64,000 nucleotides of DNA from contig CAWUIB010000009.1 of NCBI GenBank assembly GCA_963922335.1, positions 117,018 through 181,017 on the forward strand. The letters are read 5' to 3'. The DNA is from CALBPI01 sp963922335. Its GTDB lineage: Bacteria; Pseudomonadota; Gammaproteobacteria; Steroidobacterales; Woeseiaceae. The notes below the pieces were generated by a model. That model was not told the origin of the DNA, did not search any database, and saw only the letters and a program-made list of their open reading frames with translations. The position numbers and the translations under genes are program-made. Positions 26,214 to 34,863 of the stretch are shown here, piece by piece (position 1 is the stretch's first letter; every line of letters begins with the position of its first letter).

Positions 26214-26755
26214 GTTCCTCGTCGCTCCAGGCTTAACAATGCCTCATCAGGAAAATCATAACCGCGACCCCGCATCCAGTCGCGCAAGGCGTAGCCCGTG
26301 CCACTCGCCCAGGGACGAACCTCTTCCAATGGGACTTCGCGCCAGTCCTCGAGTTCCGTTTCGTCCAGTCGGATATCCCCGTCAGGGATAGAGACATGAT
26401 AGACGATGAGAAGCTGATTCATCCTGTGAAACGGATACAGCCCCACCAACTCGCCGAGGGTCCCGGACAGGCCGATTTCCTCCTCGACCTCTCTCAACAC
26501 ACCTTCCTCCGGCGTTTCTCCCGCTTCGAGAAAACCGGTAACCAACCCGAACCAACCTGGGGGCCAGCCAATACTGCGAACCTGAACGACCGCGTCGTTT
26601 CTCTCCGCAATAGCAGCGACCACGGGTGTCGGATTGTCCCAGTGGACAAAACCGCAGCGCGTGTCAGAACACGCGAGGCGCATACGCCCACCATGCTGCT
26701 GTGGTACGAGTGCCGTCGCGCAGACGGGGCAATAGCGAAAATTCCGACTCATCAA
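26210..26755 (-). CDS. NUDIX hydrolase with N-terminal zinc ribbon
   Basis: A 181-residue protein. A CPVC-x(n)-C-x(4)-C zinc-ribbon stretch (RYCPVCATAL, then LACSDTRCGF) precedes the NUDIX box GFLEAGETPEEGVLREVEEEIGL, which matches G-x5-E-x7-R-E-U-x-E-E-x-G-U in full. The layout resembles NudC-like pyrophosphatases that hydrolyse NADH or nucleoside diphosphate derivatives, but it is shorter. Its start overlaps the yibQ stop region by 4 nt and its end overlaps the Kazal start by 4 nt. Substrate is unresolved. Confidence 0.9.
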   Translation of the reverse strand: MMSRNFRYCPVCATALVPQQHGGRMRLACSDTRCGFVHWDNPTPVVAAIAERNDAVVQVRSIGWPPGWFGLVTGFLEAGETPEEGVLREVEEEIGLSGTLGELVGLYPFHRMNQLLIVYHVSIPDGDIRLDETELEDWREVPLEEVRPWASGTGYALRDWMRGRGYDFPDEALLSLERRGT

Positions 26756-27507
26756 TCCGCCTCGACCGGACTCTCGATCGGCGTGCTGGAGATCAGCTCA
26801 CTGGGAGACACCAGTTCAATTCCATGTTTTTGCAATAGTTGCGGTAGCGCATTCAATGCGTTGAGCGTAGCATCATGCGGGTGACCAATAGCCAGCGCAT
26901 GACCGCGCTGTGTCGCCAATCTGACCAGTCTTTGGACCTGATACTCAATGGCCGCAGGGTGCAGATCATGATCCAGAAACACATCGCGACGCGCTGCTGG
27001 CACTGCGTGGTCGCGAGCCGCCGCCAGCGCAACGCTGCGCTCGGTCGTGTAGCTGTCAACAAAATAAAGATTGCGTTTGCACACCAACGTTTCCATCAGC
27101 CAGCGCATGTGAGTTGGCTGCTGGGTCAGTCGGCTGCCCATGTGATTGTTCAATCCATGGGCAAATGGCAACTCCTCGAGCGCGGCATCCAGTACGCGTC
27201 TAACCGAGATTTCATCGGCATCTTCTCTGAGCGAAAGCGGACCGAGCGACCGAGGGTGCGGCGCGAGGGGCTCCATGGGCAGATGAATTAACACCTCTCT
27301 GCCTTGCTGAACTGCGGCAGCACCGACAACTTTGCCGTGGACAGAACCCGGAATCACAGCGAACGCGATCTCGGGCGGAAGATCCAGCGCCCGCAGATCG
27401 GCGGAATGACGGTAGCCAATATCGTCAAGAATGATGGCAACCCGCGGAGGGCTCGCCGCTGCGCTTGGAAGAGCAAAGCAGACGAAAAGACACAACAGGA
27501 TTCGCAT
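26752..27507 (-). CDS. yibQ: Divergent polysaccharide deacetylase family protein (YibQ-like)
   Basis: A 251-residue protein with a signal peptide (to about residue 18). It has the YibQ/DUF610 core: VAIILDDIGYRHSADLRALDLP at the start, FAVIPGS, VLIHLPMEP, NNHMGSRLT, FVDSYTTERSVA and AIGHPHDAT. These proteins have a polysaccharide-deacetylase fold and are usually next to envC and ctpA, as here. Enzymatic activity is not established. Its ATG overlaps the ctpA stop by one base (TGATG). Confidence 0.93.
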   Translation of the reverse strand: MRILLCLFVCFALPSAAASPPRVAIILDDIGYRHSADLRALDLPPEIAFAVIPGSVHGKVVGAAAVQQGREVLIHLPMEPLAPHPRSLGPLSLREDADEISVRRVLDAALEELPFAHGLNNHMGSRLTQQPTHMRWLMETLVCKRNLYFVDSYTTERSVALAAARDHAVPAARRDVFLDHDLHPAAIEYQVQRLVRLATQRGHALAIGHPHDATLNALNALPQLLQKHGIELVSPSELISSTPIESPVEAD

Positions 27508-28673
27508 CAGCGTCGACTACCGCCCGTCAATTCCTGAAGCGCTCGCGCCAACTGCCGGTCCTCTGTACCGTTGTCACGAACCACGATGTTTGGCGTGATA
27601 CCCCGGTCGTGGATGTAGTGACCGTCGGGTGTGTAGTAGCGCGACGTTGTGAGCTTGATAGCTCGTCCCCGTGATAACGGCATCACGGTCTGTACAAGAC
27701 CTTTTCCGAATGTCGATGTGCCAATCAGACGCGCGCGTTCGTGATCTTTGAGCGCACCCGCAACGATCTCCGCTGCGGATGCAGAAGCGCCGTTCACCAA
27801 CACCACCATTTGTGCATCAGGCAGCAACGCACCTCGCGTCGCAAGATATTCGAATGCAGCATCATCGCCACGTCCGCGAGCACTGACGATCAGGCCTTCC
27901 TCAAGAAACAGATCGGTGACGGCAATGGCGGAATCGAGTAATCCGCCAGGGTTGTTGCGCAGATCGAGCACGACGGCCCTCAGCGGGGTGAGGTTCTCTT
28001 CGGTCAGTTCGCGCAGCACCAGCTCGAGCTCCACGGCGGTCCTCGTGTGGAATTGCCGAATGACCACATGCCCAATATCCGGTGCCAGCAATGCGCCCTG
28101 CACACTCTCTACGGTCAGCCTTTCGCGCTCCAGATTGAATCGCAGTGGCGCATCGAAACCCTCACGCAGGACGCTCAAGGTTACCGCGCTGCCGCTTGGG
28201 CCACGCATCCTCGACACTGTCTCCTGCAGTGCGTTCGTTGAGACGGCCATCTCATCAATCGCGAGAATGACGTCACCAGTGCGGATACCGGCGCGCTGTG
28301 CGGGGGAGCCCTCGAAAGGCGTGATGACCGTAACGTCGCCCTCGCGCAACGCAACCTCCAGGCCGACCCCGGAATACCGGCCCTCCGCGCCAGAACGAAC
28401 ATCTTCGAAAGCGCTGGCATCGAGGAATTCGGAGTGCGGGTCCAAATCAGCGACCATGCCGCGAACCGCGGCCTCCATTAATTCACCATCATCGACTGGA
28501 TCGACGTAGTCGCGATGCACCCGCTCCAGCACCTCGTTCAACAACGGATTGGGTCGCGAGGGAGTTGCCGCTGCGGAATCGCGCTGCAGAATCAGGCGAT
28601 CGCCGGCCACCAGCGCAAGCGCCAGTGTCAGACCCACCATTGCAGCAATACAAACGCGACTCAAGATCGACAA
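27507..28673 (-). CDS. ctpA: S41 family C-terminal processing peptidase
   Basis: A 388-residue serine protease that starts at TTG 28673 with a GGGAGTGGG element upstream. After a signal-anchor helix (residues 5-25), a PDZ domain is seen (VGLEVALREGDVTVITPFEGSPAQRAGIRTGDVILAID). The S41 catalytic Ser/Lys pair is in NGASASAAEIVAGAL and TSTFGKGLVQT, with the LRNNPGGLLDSA strand before it. C-terminal processing peptidases trim periplasmic proteins, including peptidoglycan hydrolases, which suits its place between envC and yibQ. Confidence 0.95.
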   Translation of the reverse strand: MSILSRVCIAAMVGLTLALALVAGDRLILQRDSAAATPSRPNPLLNEVLERVHRDYVDPVDDGELMEAAVRGMVADLDPHSEFLDASAFEDVRSGAEGRYSGVGLEVALREGDVTVITPFEGSPAQRAGIRTGDVILAIDEMAVSTNALQETVSRMRGPSGSAVTLSVLREGFDAPLRFNLERERLTVESVQGALLAPDIGHVVIRQFHTRTAVELELVLRELTEENLTPLRAVVLDLRNNPGGLLDSAIAVTDLFLEEGLIVSARGRGDDAAFEYLATRGALLPDAQMVVLVNGASASAAEIVAGALKDHERARLIGTSTFGKGLVQTVMPLSRGRAIKLTTSRYYTPDGHYIHDRGITPNIVVRDNGTEDRQLARALQELTGGSRR

Positions 28674-28757
28674 GCGATTCCCACTCCCTGAACGTGTCGT
28701 TACTCGTGCTCGACGATAGCACAGGCAAAGCCCGCCTAGCGCGGACCTTGCCGCGAT

Positions 28758-29912
28758 TCAGCCGTTAGGCGCGCCACGAAACCACGGTCGCGGATTTACC
28801 GGCTTGCTCGCTTTACGCAGCTCGAAATACAGCGCTGGTGCAGCCTGACCCCCGGTGTTGCCGACGGTGGCAATCACCTCACCCGGTGTCACCCAATCGC
28901 CCACTTCTTTCAGCAACGTCTCGTTGTAGCCATATAAAGACAGCAAATCATCACCGTGATCGATCACCATCAACATGCCCATGCCCGGCAACCAATCAGC
29001 GAATGCCACCCGTCCGTGGTAGATCGCTCGAATTTCGGTACCGGCCGCAGTGGCCAGGACCAGCCCGGAGCTGCGGATCGTACCGCCGCGGCGCTGCCCA
29101 AAGTTCGTCGCCACTCGGCCACTCACCGGCCAGGTCAGCTCCCCGCGAAGCTCCGCCATCGGCACCTCTGCGTCGATGGGGTAATCGGAAAGAATATCCG
29201 CAAGCTCCGCTAACAACTCGGCAAGGTCGGACTCCTGCTGACGTAGCGAACCCAAAAGGTTCTGCTCTGCAGCCAGCTTCTCGTCAATACTCGCGAGCAG
29301 TCTTGCGCGCTTGGTCTGACCTTTTTCTAGATCCCTGATCAGCGCAGCATTACTTTCGGCCAGAACTTCAAGCGATGTCCGCTCCTCGCGCACCGTATCG
29401 CTCAGCGCCTTCAGCTTCTGCATTCCCGCGGCTAATGCCGTCACGTTCGCAAGCCGTGCTTCATTCAGGTAGTCGTAGTAGGTCAGTAACCGTCCGAGCG
29501 CTGCCGGCTCTCTGGGGTTGAGCAATAGCTTGAGCTTTTCCTGCCGGCCACTGCGATAGGCGGCGGCCAGCTGCCTGCCGAGTTCCTCGCGCTCCCCCTC
29601 CATCGCCGCTTTCTGCAGCTCGACATCGGTTTCTGCGGCTCGGAGGCGAGCGGTGACCTCGCGTTGTCGCTCCCGAACGGCGCGCCGCTCTCGCTGTGCA
29701 TCAGCCAGCGCCGTTTCGGTCTCGCCGAGCTCGCCGACCAGAGCGTCACGCTCGCGAGTCCGTCGCTCCATTTGTTGACTTAATGTTGTGATGCGCGCCC
29801 GCACGGCCTGCAGGTCCTGCTCGCGTGCTACCCGTGACTGGGCGTCGGTCATAGCTGGCCATACCGCGAGGACAACCAGGCAGGCCAGACTCATCACAAA
29901 GCGCATCCTCAT
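28758..29912 (-). CDS. envC: EnvC-type murein hydrolase activator (degenerate M23)
   Basis: About 384 residues from ATG 29912; a TTG at 29927 is a weaker start. It has a signal peptide, then about 180 residues of coiled coil (EQDLQAVRARITTLSQQMERR onward), and a C-terminal LytM domain (SGLVLATAAGTEIRAIYHGRVAFADWLPGMG). The usual metal-binding HxH is LYFELR and the other His is YGYN, so the peptidase is inactive, as in E. coli EnvC, which activates amidases AmiA/AmiB at division. It is the first gene of the operon through GNAT. The usual gpmI neighbour is absent. Confidence 0.93.
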   Translation of the reverse strand: MRMRFVMSLACLVVLAVWPAMTDAQSRVAREQDLQAVRARITTLSQQMERRTRERDALVGELGETETALADAQRERRAVRERQREVTARLRAAETDVELQKAAMEGEREELGRQLAAAYRSGRQEKLKLLLNPREPAALGRLLTYYDYLNEARLANVTALAAGMQKLKALSDTVREERTSLEVLAESNAALIRDLEKGQTKRARLLASIDEKLAAEQNLLGSLRQQESDLAELLAELADILSDYPIDAEVPMAELRGELTWPVSGRVATNFGQRRGGTIRSSGLVLATAAGTEIRAIYHGRVAFADWLPGMGMLMVIDHGDDLLSLYGYNETLLKEVGDWVTPGEVIATVGNTGGQAAPALYFELRKASKPVNPRPWFRGAPNG

Positions 29913-30000
29913 GACACCATCTTCCAAGCGGTCGCGGTTGAAGTCCAGCGCCGTCGATGCCTGCTATACTCCCCGGCCGACCAACCCGGGATTCGCGACC

Positions 30001-30462
30001 ATGGGACAACTCGTCGAGTTCACCAATAACAATTTGCTGCTGACCGCCGGCCTCGTGATGTCACTGTTTTTTGTGCTCTTCACAGAGTTTCGTCTGCAGG
30101 CTTCAGCGGGCATCGACCTCGGCGTGACCGAGGTCATCCGCATGATCAACGACAATGCTGCGGTGGTCGATATTCGACCCGCCGAACAGTTCGAGAAAGG
30201 CCACATCGCAGGTGCCCGCAACCTGACCCCGGATCAGGTCGAACAGAGTGAGGAACGCCTCAGTGGTCTCGCCGGTCGTGACATCATCATCGCGTGCCAA
30301 AGCGGACTGCAGTGTGGTCGTGTTGTCTCGTCACTGCGTAAAAAAGGCTACGACCGCGTGTTTTCCCTGAAGGGCGGCATCGATGCCTGGACTCAGGAAA
30401 AACTACCGCTGGTCGACACGCTGAAGCGCAAAGGCAAGAAGCGTAAAAACAAGCGCAAGTAA
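30001..30462 (+). CDS. yibN: Membrane-anchored rhodanese-like protein (YibN family)
   Basis: A 153-residue protein from ATG 30001. A membrane helix at residues 12-30 precedes one rhodanese domain with NAAVVDIRPAEQFEKGHIAGARNL and the active-site loop IIACQSGLQCGR, whose Cys would carry the persulfide. The tail is extremely basic (KRKGKKRKNKRK). It is the first gene of the yibN-grxC-secB-gpsA block and is divergent from envC, with promoters presumably in the 88-bp gap. Confidence 0.93.
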   Translation: MGQLVEFTNNNLLLTAGLVMSLFFVLFTEFRLQASAGIDLGVTEVIRMINDNAAVVDIRPAEQFEKGHIAGARNLTPDQVEQSEERLSGLAGRDIIIACQSGLQCGRVVSSLRKKGYDRVFSLKGGIDAWTQEKLPLVDTLKRKGKKRKNKRK

Positions 30463-30488
30463 CCGACGTAGAACGGAGTGCCCGAGAG

Positions 30489-30746
30489 ATGGCTCAGATC
30501 ACAGTGTATTCAAAAGACTATTGCCCCTATTGCGCGGCAGCCAAGGCGTTACTCGAGCGCAAAGGCGTCGAGTTTGAGGTGATCGATGTCTCGGCCGATC
30601 AAGCGCAGCTCAGCCGCATGCTCGAGCGCAGTAACGGTCGTCGCACCGTCCCTCAGATCTTTATCGACGAACTCCATGTCGGTGGGTTCGATGATCTGAG
30701 CGCCATGGACCGCGACGGCAAACTCGACCCGCTTCTGGGTCACTGA
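30489..30746 (+). CDS. grxC: Glutaredoxin 3
   Basis: An 85-residue dithiol glutaredoxin with the active-site CPYC (KDYCPYCAAAK), the cis-proline TVPQIFI, and the GG-[FY]-D motif VGGFDDLSAMD. It reduces disulfides and glutathionylated proteins with glutathione. Length is standard. It lies 26 nt after yibN and 29 nt before secB in the conserved gammaproteobacterial order. Confidence 0.96.
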   Translation: MAQITVYSKDYCPYCAAAKALLERKGVEFEVIDVSADQAQLSRMLERSNGRRTVPQIFIDELHVGGFDDLSAMDRDGKLDPLLGH

Positions 30747-30775
30747 TTTTTTTTACCTTTCCAGGAATAAAGACC

Positions 30776-31270
30776 ATGAGTGAAGAACAAGGCGCGACAG
30801 GCGCAAATGGCGAATCGCAACAGCCGGCCCGTGAAGTCGCGCTGCGCAAGATCTACGTTAAGGATTTTTCTTTCGAATCGCCGGGAGCCCCGCGCATTTT
30901 CATGCAGCAGGATTTCAAGCCGTCGACGAACCTTAATCTGAGCACCAAAAACAATAAGATCGAAGACAGCTTGTATGAGTGCGTCCTGACCCTGACCCTG
31001 GACGCGAAATTCGATAACGAGACGGCATTTCTCGTGGAGCTTCAGCAAGCCGGAGTATTCCACCTTGCCGGTTACAGCGACCAGGAGCTGAACATGATTC
31101 TCGGCACCTACTGCCCGAGCACACTGTTCCCGTACGCGCGCGAAGCGATCTCAGGCGCAGTACAACGCGGTGGTTTCCCGGAGCTGCTGCTTCAGCCGAT
31201 CGACTTCGAAGCGCTTTTCCGGCGCTCGCAAATGGAACAGGCACAACAGCAGCAGGCAGCCGACGCCTAA
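30776..31270 (+). CDS. secB: Protein-export chaperone SecB
   Basis: A 164-residue tetrameric export chaperone that keeps preproteins unfolded and delivers them to SecA. Typical stretches are KIYVKDFSFESPGAP, LSTKNNKIEDSLYECVLTLTLDAK, and the C-terminal FPYAREAISGAVQRGGFPELLLQPIDFEALF. The Gln/Ala tail ends the protein. A ribosome site lies near AGGAATAAAG ahead of the ATG. Confidence 0.97.
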   Translation: MSEEQGATGANGESQQPAREVALRKIYVKDFSFESPGAPRIFMQQDFKPSTNLNLSTKNNKIEDSLYECVLTLTLDAKFDNETAFLVELQQAGVFHLAGYSDQELNMILGTYCPSTLFPYAREAISGAVQRGGFPELLLQPIDFEALFRRSQMEQAQQQQAADA

Positions 31271-31288
31271 GCGGCGTCGATAGCCACT

Positions 31289-32296
31289 ATGCAGTATCCG
31301 CCGGTCGCGGTTATTGGCGCGGGGTCGTGGGGAACTGCGCTAGCGATTCAATACGCGCGCGCAGGCTCGGAGGTTCGGCTCTGGGGAAGGGACACCACCC
31401 AGCTCGCCGCCATGACCAACGCCCGGTGCAACGAGCGCTACCTGCCGGAAGGCCCGTTTCCCGATCGACTACGGGCGGTAGTATCGCTCGATGAGGCCCT
31501 TGATGGCATCGATGAGGTGCTTGTCAGTGTCCCGAGTCATGGCCTTCGCGAAACTCTGCAACTCTTAAAGGAAAAGCGTCCCGATGGGCTACGCGTCGCA
31601 TGGGCGACCAAAGGGCTTGAACTGTCCACCGGTAAGCTGCCTCACGAAGTGGTCGGCGAGGTTCTGGGCGCCGATGCAGGCCCCTACGCCGTACTGTCCG
31701 GACCGACTTTCGCCAAGGAACTTGCTCGCGGTTTGCCGACGGCGTTGACCGTCGGGTCAGCCGACAGTGACTTCGCCGCCAATATCGCTGCTCGGATCAG
31801 CGACCCTGCTTTTCGCGCCTACACCAGCGACGACATCGTCGGTGTCGAGGTCGGGGGTGCGATCAAGAACATCATGGCGATCGGTGCGGGCATTTCTGAC
31901 GGATTGGGATTCGGCGCCAATGCTCGCGTTGCTTTGATCACCCGAGCTCTGTCCGAAATGACGCGATTTGGTGTTGCGCGCGGCGCGCGTCAGGAAACCT
32001 TCATGGGCCTCGCGGGCATGGGGGACCTTGTCCTGACCTGCACCGACAACCAATCTCGAAACCGTCGTATGGGGCTTGCTCTTGCCGCAGGCAAAACGAT
32101 CGAAGAGGCTGAAGCCGAGATCGCGCAAGTTGTGGAGGGCGTCCTCGCGGCTCGAGCGGTTCGAGATGCCGCCTCCGAGCTCAATCTGGAGATGCCGATC
32201 ACGGAACAGATTTATCGAGTGCTTTATGAAGGCGTCAAACCGATCGATGCGTTCCACGCGCTCATGCAGCGTGCGCCGGGTGCCGAATTCAGCTAA
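31289..32296 (+). CDS. gpsA: Glycerol-3-phosphate dehydrogenase [NAD(P)+]
   Basis: A 335-residue enzyme that reduces dihydroxyacetone phosphate to sn-glycerol 3-phosphate for phospholipid synthesis. The Rossmann motif IGAGSWGTALA is at residue 9, the conserved LSGPTFAKELARG at about 137, VEVGGAIKNIMAIGAGISDG at about 187, and GMGDLVLTC near 244. It ends the yibN-grxC-secB-gpsA block. Its stop overlaps the convergent trmL stop region by 4 nt. Confidence 0.97.
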   Translation: MQYPPVAVIGAGSWGTALAIQYARAGSEVRLWGRDTTQLAAMTNARCNERYLPEGPFPDRLRAVVSLDEALDGIDEVLVSVPSHGLRETLQLLKEKRPDGLRVAWATKGLELSTGKLPHEVVGEVLGADAGPYAVLSGPTFAKELARGLPTALTVGSADSDFAANIAARISDPAFRAYTSDDIVGVEVGGAIKNIMAIGAGISDGLGFGANARVALITRALSEMTRFGVARGARQETFMGLAGMGDLVLTCTDNQSRNRRMGLALAAGKTIEEAEAEIAQVVEGVLAARAVRDAASELNLEMPITEQIYRVLYEGVKPIDAFHALMQRAPGAEFS

Positions 32297-32757
32297 CCCG
32301 GTGCGCCGGCGAATGCGTGCTGGCGCCAGGCCTCATACACCACGACAGCAACACTGTTCGCCAGATTGAGACTTCTGCTCTCGGGCGCCATTGGCAATGT
32401 CAATGCGGTGGCAGCAAAGCGCTCCTTGACGTCATCGGAAAGGCCGCGCGACTCGGGTCCAAATAGCAGGACATCACCAGGTTCAAACCGCGCGTCGGTA
32501 TAACGTCTATGCACTTTGCTCGATAAAGCCCACACGTTAGCTGGCTGAAGTTGTGCCAAGCAGTCTTGCAGGTCTTTGTGCACCGAGATCTCGGCAAACT
32601 CTCGGTAATCGAGCCCCGCGCGTCGTAATCGCTTTTCTTCGAGAGAGAATCCGAGCGGTTCAATCAGGTGCAACGCACACCCTGTGTTCGCGCACAGCCG
32701 AATGATATTTCCGGTGTTGGGCGGAATCTCCGGCTCGAAAAGGACGACGTGGAACAT
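32293..32757 (-). CDS. trmL: tRNA (cytidine/uridine-2'-O-)-methyltransferase
   Basis: A 154-residue SPOUT-class enzyme that methylates the 2'-O of the wobble residue 34 in certain leucine tRNAs. Signatures are VVLFEPEIPPNTGNIIRLCANTG at the start, VLLFGPESRGL in the knot, and the terminal LTLPMAPESRSLNLANSVAVVVYEA. Length is standard. Confidence 0.96.
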   Translation of the reverse strand: MFHVVLFEPEIPPNTGNIIRLCANTGCALHLIEPLGFSLEEKRLRRAGLDYREFAEISVHKDLQDCLAQLQPANVWALSSKVHRRYTDARFEPGDVLLFGPESRGLSDDVKERFAATALTLPMAPESRSLNLANSVAVVVYEAWRQHAFAGAPG

Positions 32758-32778
32758 TCCCCGGCAATCAATACGCCG

Positions 32779-33399
32779 TCAAGAACCGACACCCGCCGCG
32801 GCCAATACCCGTGCAGGCTCAAGCCGCTTCTTGTAGTCAGCGTCGGCATGCATGAACGCCACCTGTCCGTTGTCGATCAGATAGACCGCCGGTACCGGAA
32901 GCAAGTGGTGGTCAAATCCTGACGCTTCCTCCAAATCGATACCAAAGCCTTTGTAGCGTTCCACCGTCTCATCATCCACGCGAAACGCAACACCGAACGC
33001 ACGTGACGCAGTCATCGACGCATCGGATAACAAGGTGTAGTCGATCGTCTCGTCTTCCAGACTTGAGTAAAGCAGCTCCGGCTTGTCAGCTGACAGGAAC
33101 AGCACATCGACGCCCGCCTCGCGCAGGGTAGGCACCACGTCCCGCAGCGCGGCCAAATGGCGGTTACAGTACGGACACCAACCGCCTCGATAAAAGATCA
33201 CCATCGTCTTGCCATCATGGCTTTCCGGATCAAAGGCGAAAATCTCTCCATCTTTCCCTTGCACCTCGAAAGCGGGCGCGGACTCACCGACTGAGATGGG
33301 CGTAACGTCCTCAGCGCGCTCGGGAACGTCAGCAAAGGTGGGCGCGGATAATGAAGCGGCTGTGAATAAAATCAACAAACAGGCAACGCGTTGAAGCAT
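32779..33399 (-). CDS. Exported peroxiredoxin-like (AhpC/TSA family) protein
   Basis: About 206 residues from ATG 33399; a longer frame to 33453 lacks support. A signal peptide (MLQRVACLLILFTAASLSAPTFA) leads to a thioredoxin-fold domain with YRGGWCPYCNRHLAAL, which carries a CxxC. A Prx-like region follows (LFLSADKPELLYS, SDASMTASRAFGVAF). The protein is most likely a periplasmic thiol peroxidase or disulfide reductase. Substrate and partner are unknown. It lies 21 nt upstream of trmL on the same strand. Confidence 0.85.
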   Translation of the reverse strand: MLQRVACLLILFTAASLSAPTFADVPERAEDVTPISVGESAPAFEVQGKDGEIFAFDPESHDGKTMVIFYRGGWCPYCNRHLAALRDVVPTLREAGVDVLFLSADKPELLYSSLEDETIDYTLLSDASMTASRAFGVAFRVDDETVERYKGFGIDLEEASGFDHHLLPVPAVYLIDNGQVAFMHADADYKKRLEPARVLAAAGVGS

Positions 33400-33459
33400 C
33401 GAAAGTCTCCGGAAGTCTTGGTCTTGGTCACCGGATAGACCGGTTGCCCTCAACGATTG

Positions 33460-34863
33460 TTACAGATCGAGGTTCAATTGGGCGATCTTTCGCGTGAGGG
33501 TGTTGCGCCCCCAACCGAGCAGGCGCGCTGCCTCGCCTCGCTGCCCGGACGCTGCCTGAAGTGCAGCGTGCACCAAGGTGCGCTCGAACGCCGGCAGTGC
33601 TTCGCTGAGCAAGGCTGCCTCATTCCCGGCTGCGAGGTGTGCCTCCGCCCACTGAGTCAAAGCCATCGTCCAATTGTGGTTGTCGAGTGGTTTACCGCTC
33701 GCGCCCCCAAATTCGGTCGGAATGTCTTCAGCACCAATGACGCTGCCGGGTGCGGTGACTGTCAGGCGCCGGCAAGCATTCACGAGTTGCCGCACGTTAC
33801 CGGGCCAATCGAACGCATACAGGCGCGCTAGTGCATCTTCGCTCAGTCGCTTGGTTTCGACATCCAACTCGATCGCCGCCTGGCGTAAGTAATGCGTCGC
33901 CAAGGCGCCAATGTCGTCGCGGCGGTGGCGCAACGGTGGCGTCTCGATCCGCATCACATTGAGCCGGTGATACAAGTCCTCGCGAAACCCGCCGTCGACG
34001 ACAGCGCGCCCGAGATCCTGATGCGTTGCCGCAATGACCCGCACATCAACCTTAATCGCTACCTGGCCGCCGACGCGATAAAACTCACCTTCCGCCAAAA
34101 CACGCAACAGTCGGGTTTGCAGGGCTGGTGACATATCGCCGATTTCATCGAGGAAAAGCGTGCCGCCGTCGGCTTGTTCGAAGCGACCGACGCGTCGGCT
34201 CTCGGCGCCCGTAAACGCGCCTTTTTCGTGTCCGAACAGTTCCGACTCAAGCAGCTCAGCAGCGATCGCAGAGGTATTAAGTGCCACGAAAGGTTGCTCC
34301 GCACGCGGACTGTTGCGATGTAGCGCACGCGCGACGAGCTCCTTGCCCGTGCCCGACTCGCCAGTAATCAGCACGGTCATACTGGACCGCGATAGCCGAC
34401 CGATCGAACGAAACACTTCCTGCATCGCCGGTGCCTGACCGATGAGCTCGGGCAGTGGCGGCAACACTTCGCTGCTGGCACTCGCATCATTGGCGCTTTG
34501 CGTACTCGCGCGACGTACCAACGACACCGCATCGTCGATATCGAAGGGCTTGGGTAGGTATTCAAACGCACCGCCCTGATACGCAGATACCGCACTATCG
34601 AGATCAGAATGCGCAGTGATCACGATAACCGGGACTCCTGGGTATCCTGCATGCACCCGAGACATGAGCGACAAGCCGTCGATGCCCGGCATGCGGATAT
34701 CGGTCACGAGCACATCCGGGGAGTCATGTTCTAACGCGGTCAGACACGCATGCGCATCTTCGAAGGGGCGCACCTGCATGCCCGCCTGGCTCAATGCCTG
34801 TTCGAGAACCCAACGCACCGAGCGATCATCATCGACAACCCAAACGTTCAGAACCTCACTCAT
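33460..34863 (-). CDS. ntrC: Nitrogen regulation response regulator NtrC
   Basis: About 467 residues from ATG 34863, which has GGAG 6 nt upstream; starts at 34875 and 34923 lie further inside ntrB. A receiver domain (VWVVDDDRSVRW, phospho-acceptor Asp in VLVTDIRMPG) is followed by a sigma-54 activator AAA+ domain with the Walker A GESGTGKE, the GAFTGA loop, and FLDEIGDMSP. The C-terminal Fis-type helix-turn-helix is ARLLGWGRNTLTRKIAQL. Phosphorylated NtrC activates glnA and other nitrogen genes at sigma-54 promoters. It overlaps ntrB by 8 nt. Confidence 0.96.
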   Translation of the reverse strand: MSEVLNVWVVDDDRSVRWVLEQALSQAGMQVRPFEDAHACLTALEHDSPDVLVTDIRMPGIDGLSLMSRVHAGYPGVPVIVITAHSDLDSAVSAYQGGAFEYLPKPFDIDDAVSLVRRASTQSANDASASSEVLPPLPELIGQAPAMQEVFRSIGRLSRSSMTVLITGESGTGKELVARALHRNSPRAEQPFVALNTSAIAAELLESELFGHEKGAFTGAESRRVGRFEQADGGTLFLDEIGDMSPALQTRLLRVLAEGEFYRVGGQVAIKVDVRVIAATHQDLGRAVVDGGFREDLYHRLNVMRIETPPLRHRRDDIGALATHYLRQAAIELDVETKRLSEDALARLYAFDWPGNVRQLVNACRRLTVTAPGSVIGAEDIPTEFGGASGKPLDNHNWTMALTQWAEAHLAAGNEAALLSEALPAFERTLVHAALQAASGQRGEAARLLGWGRNTLTRKIAQLNLDL

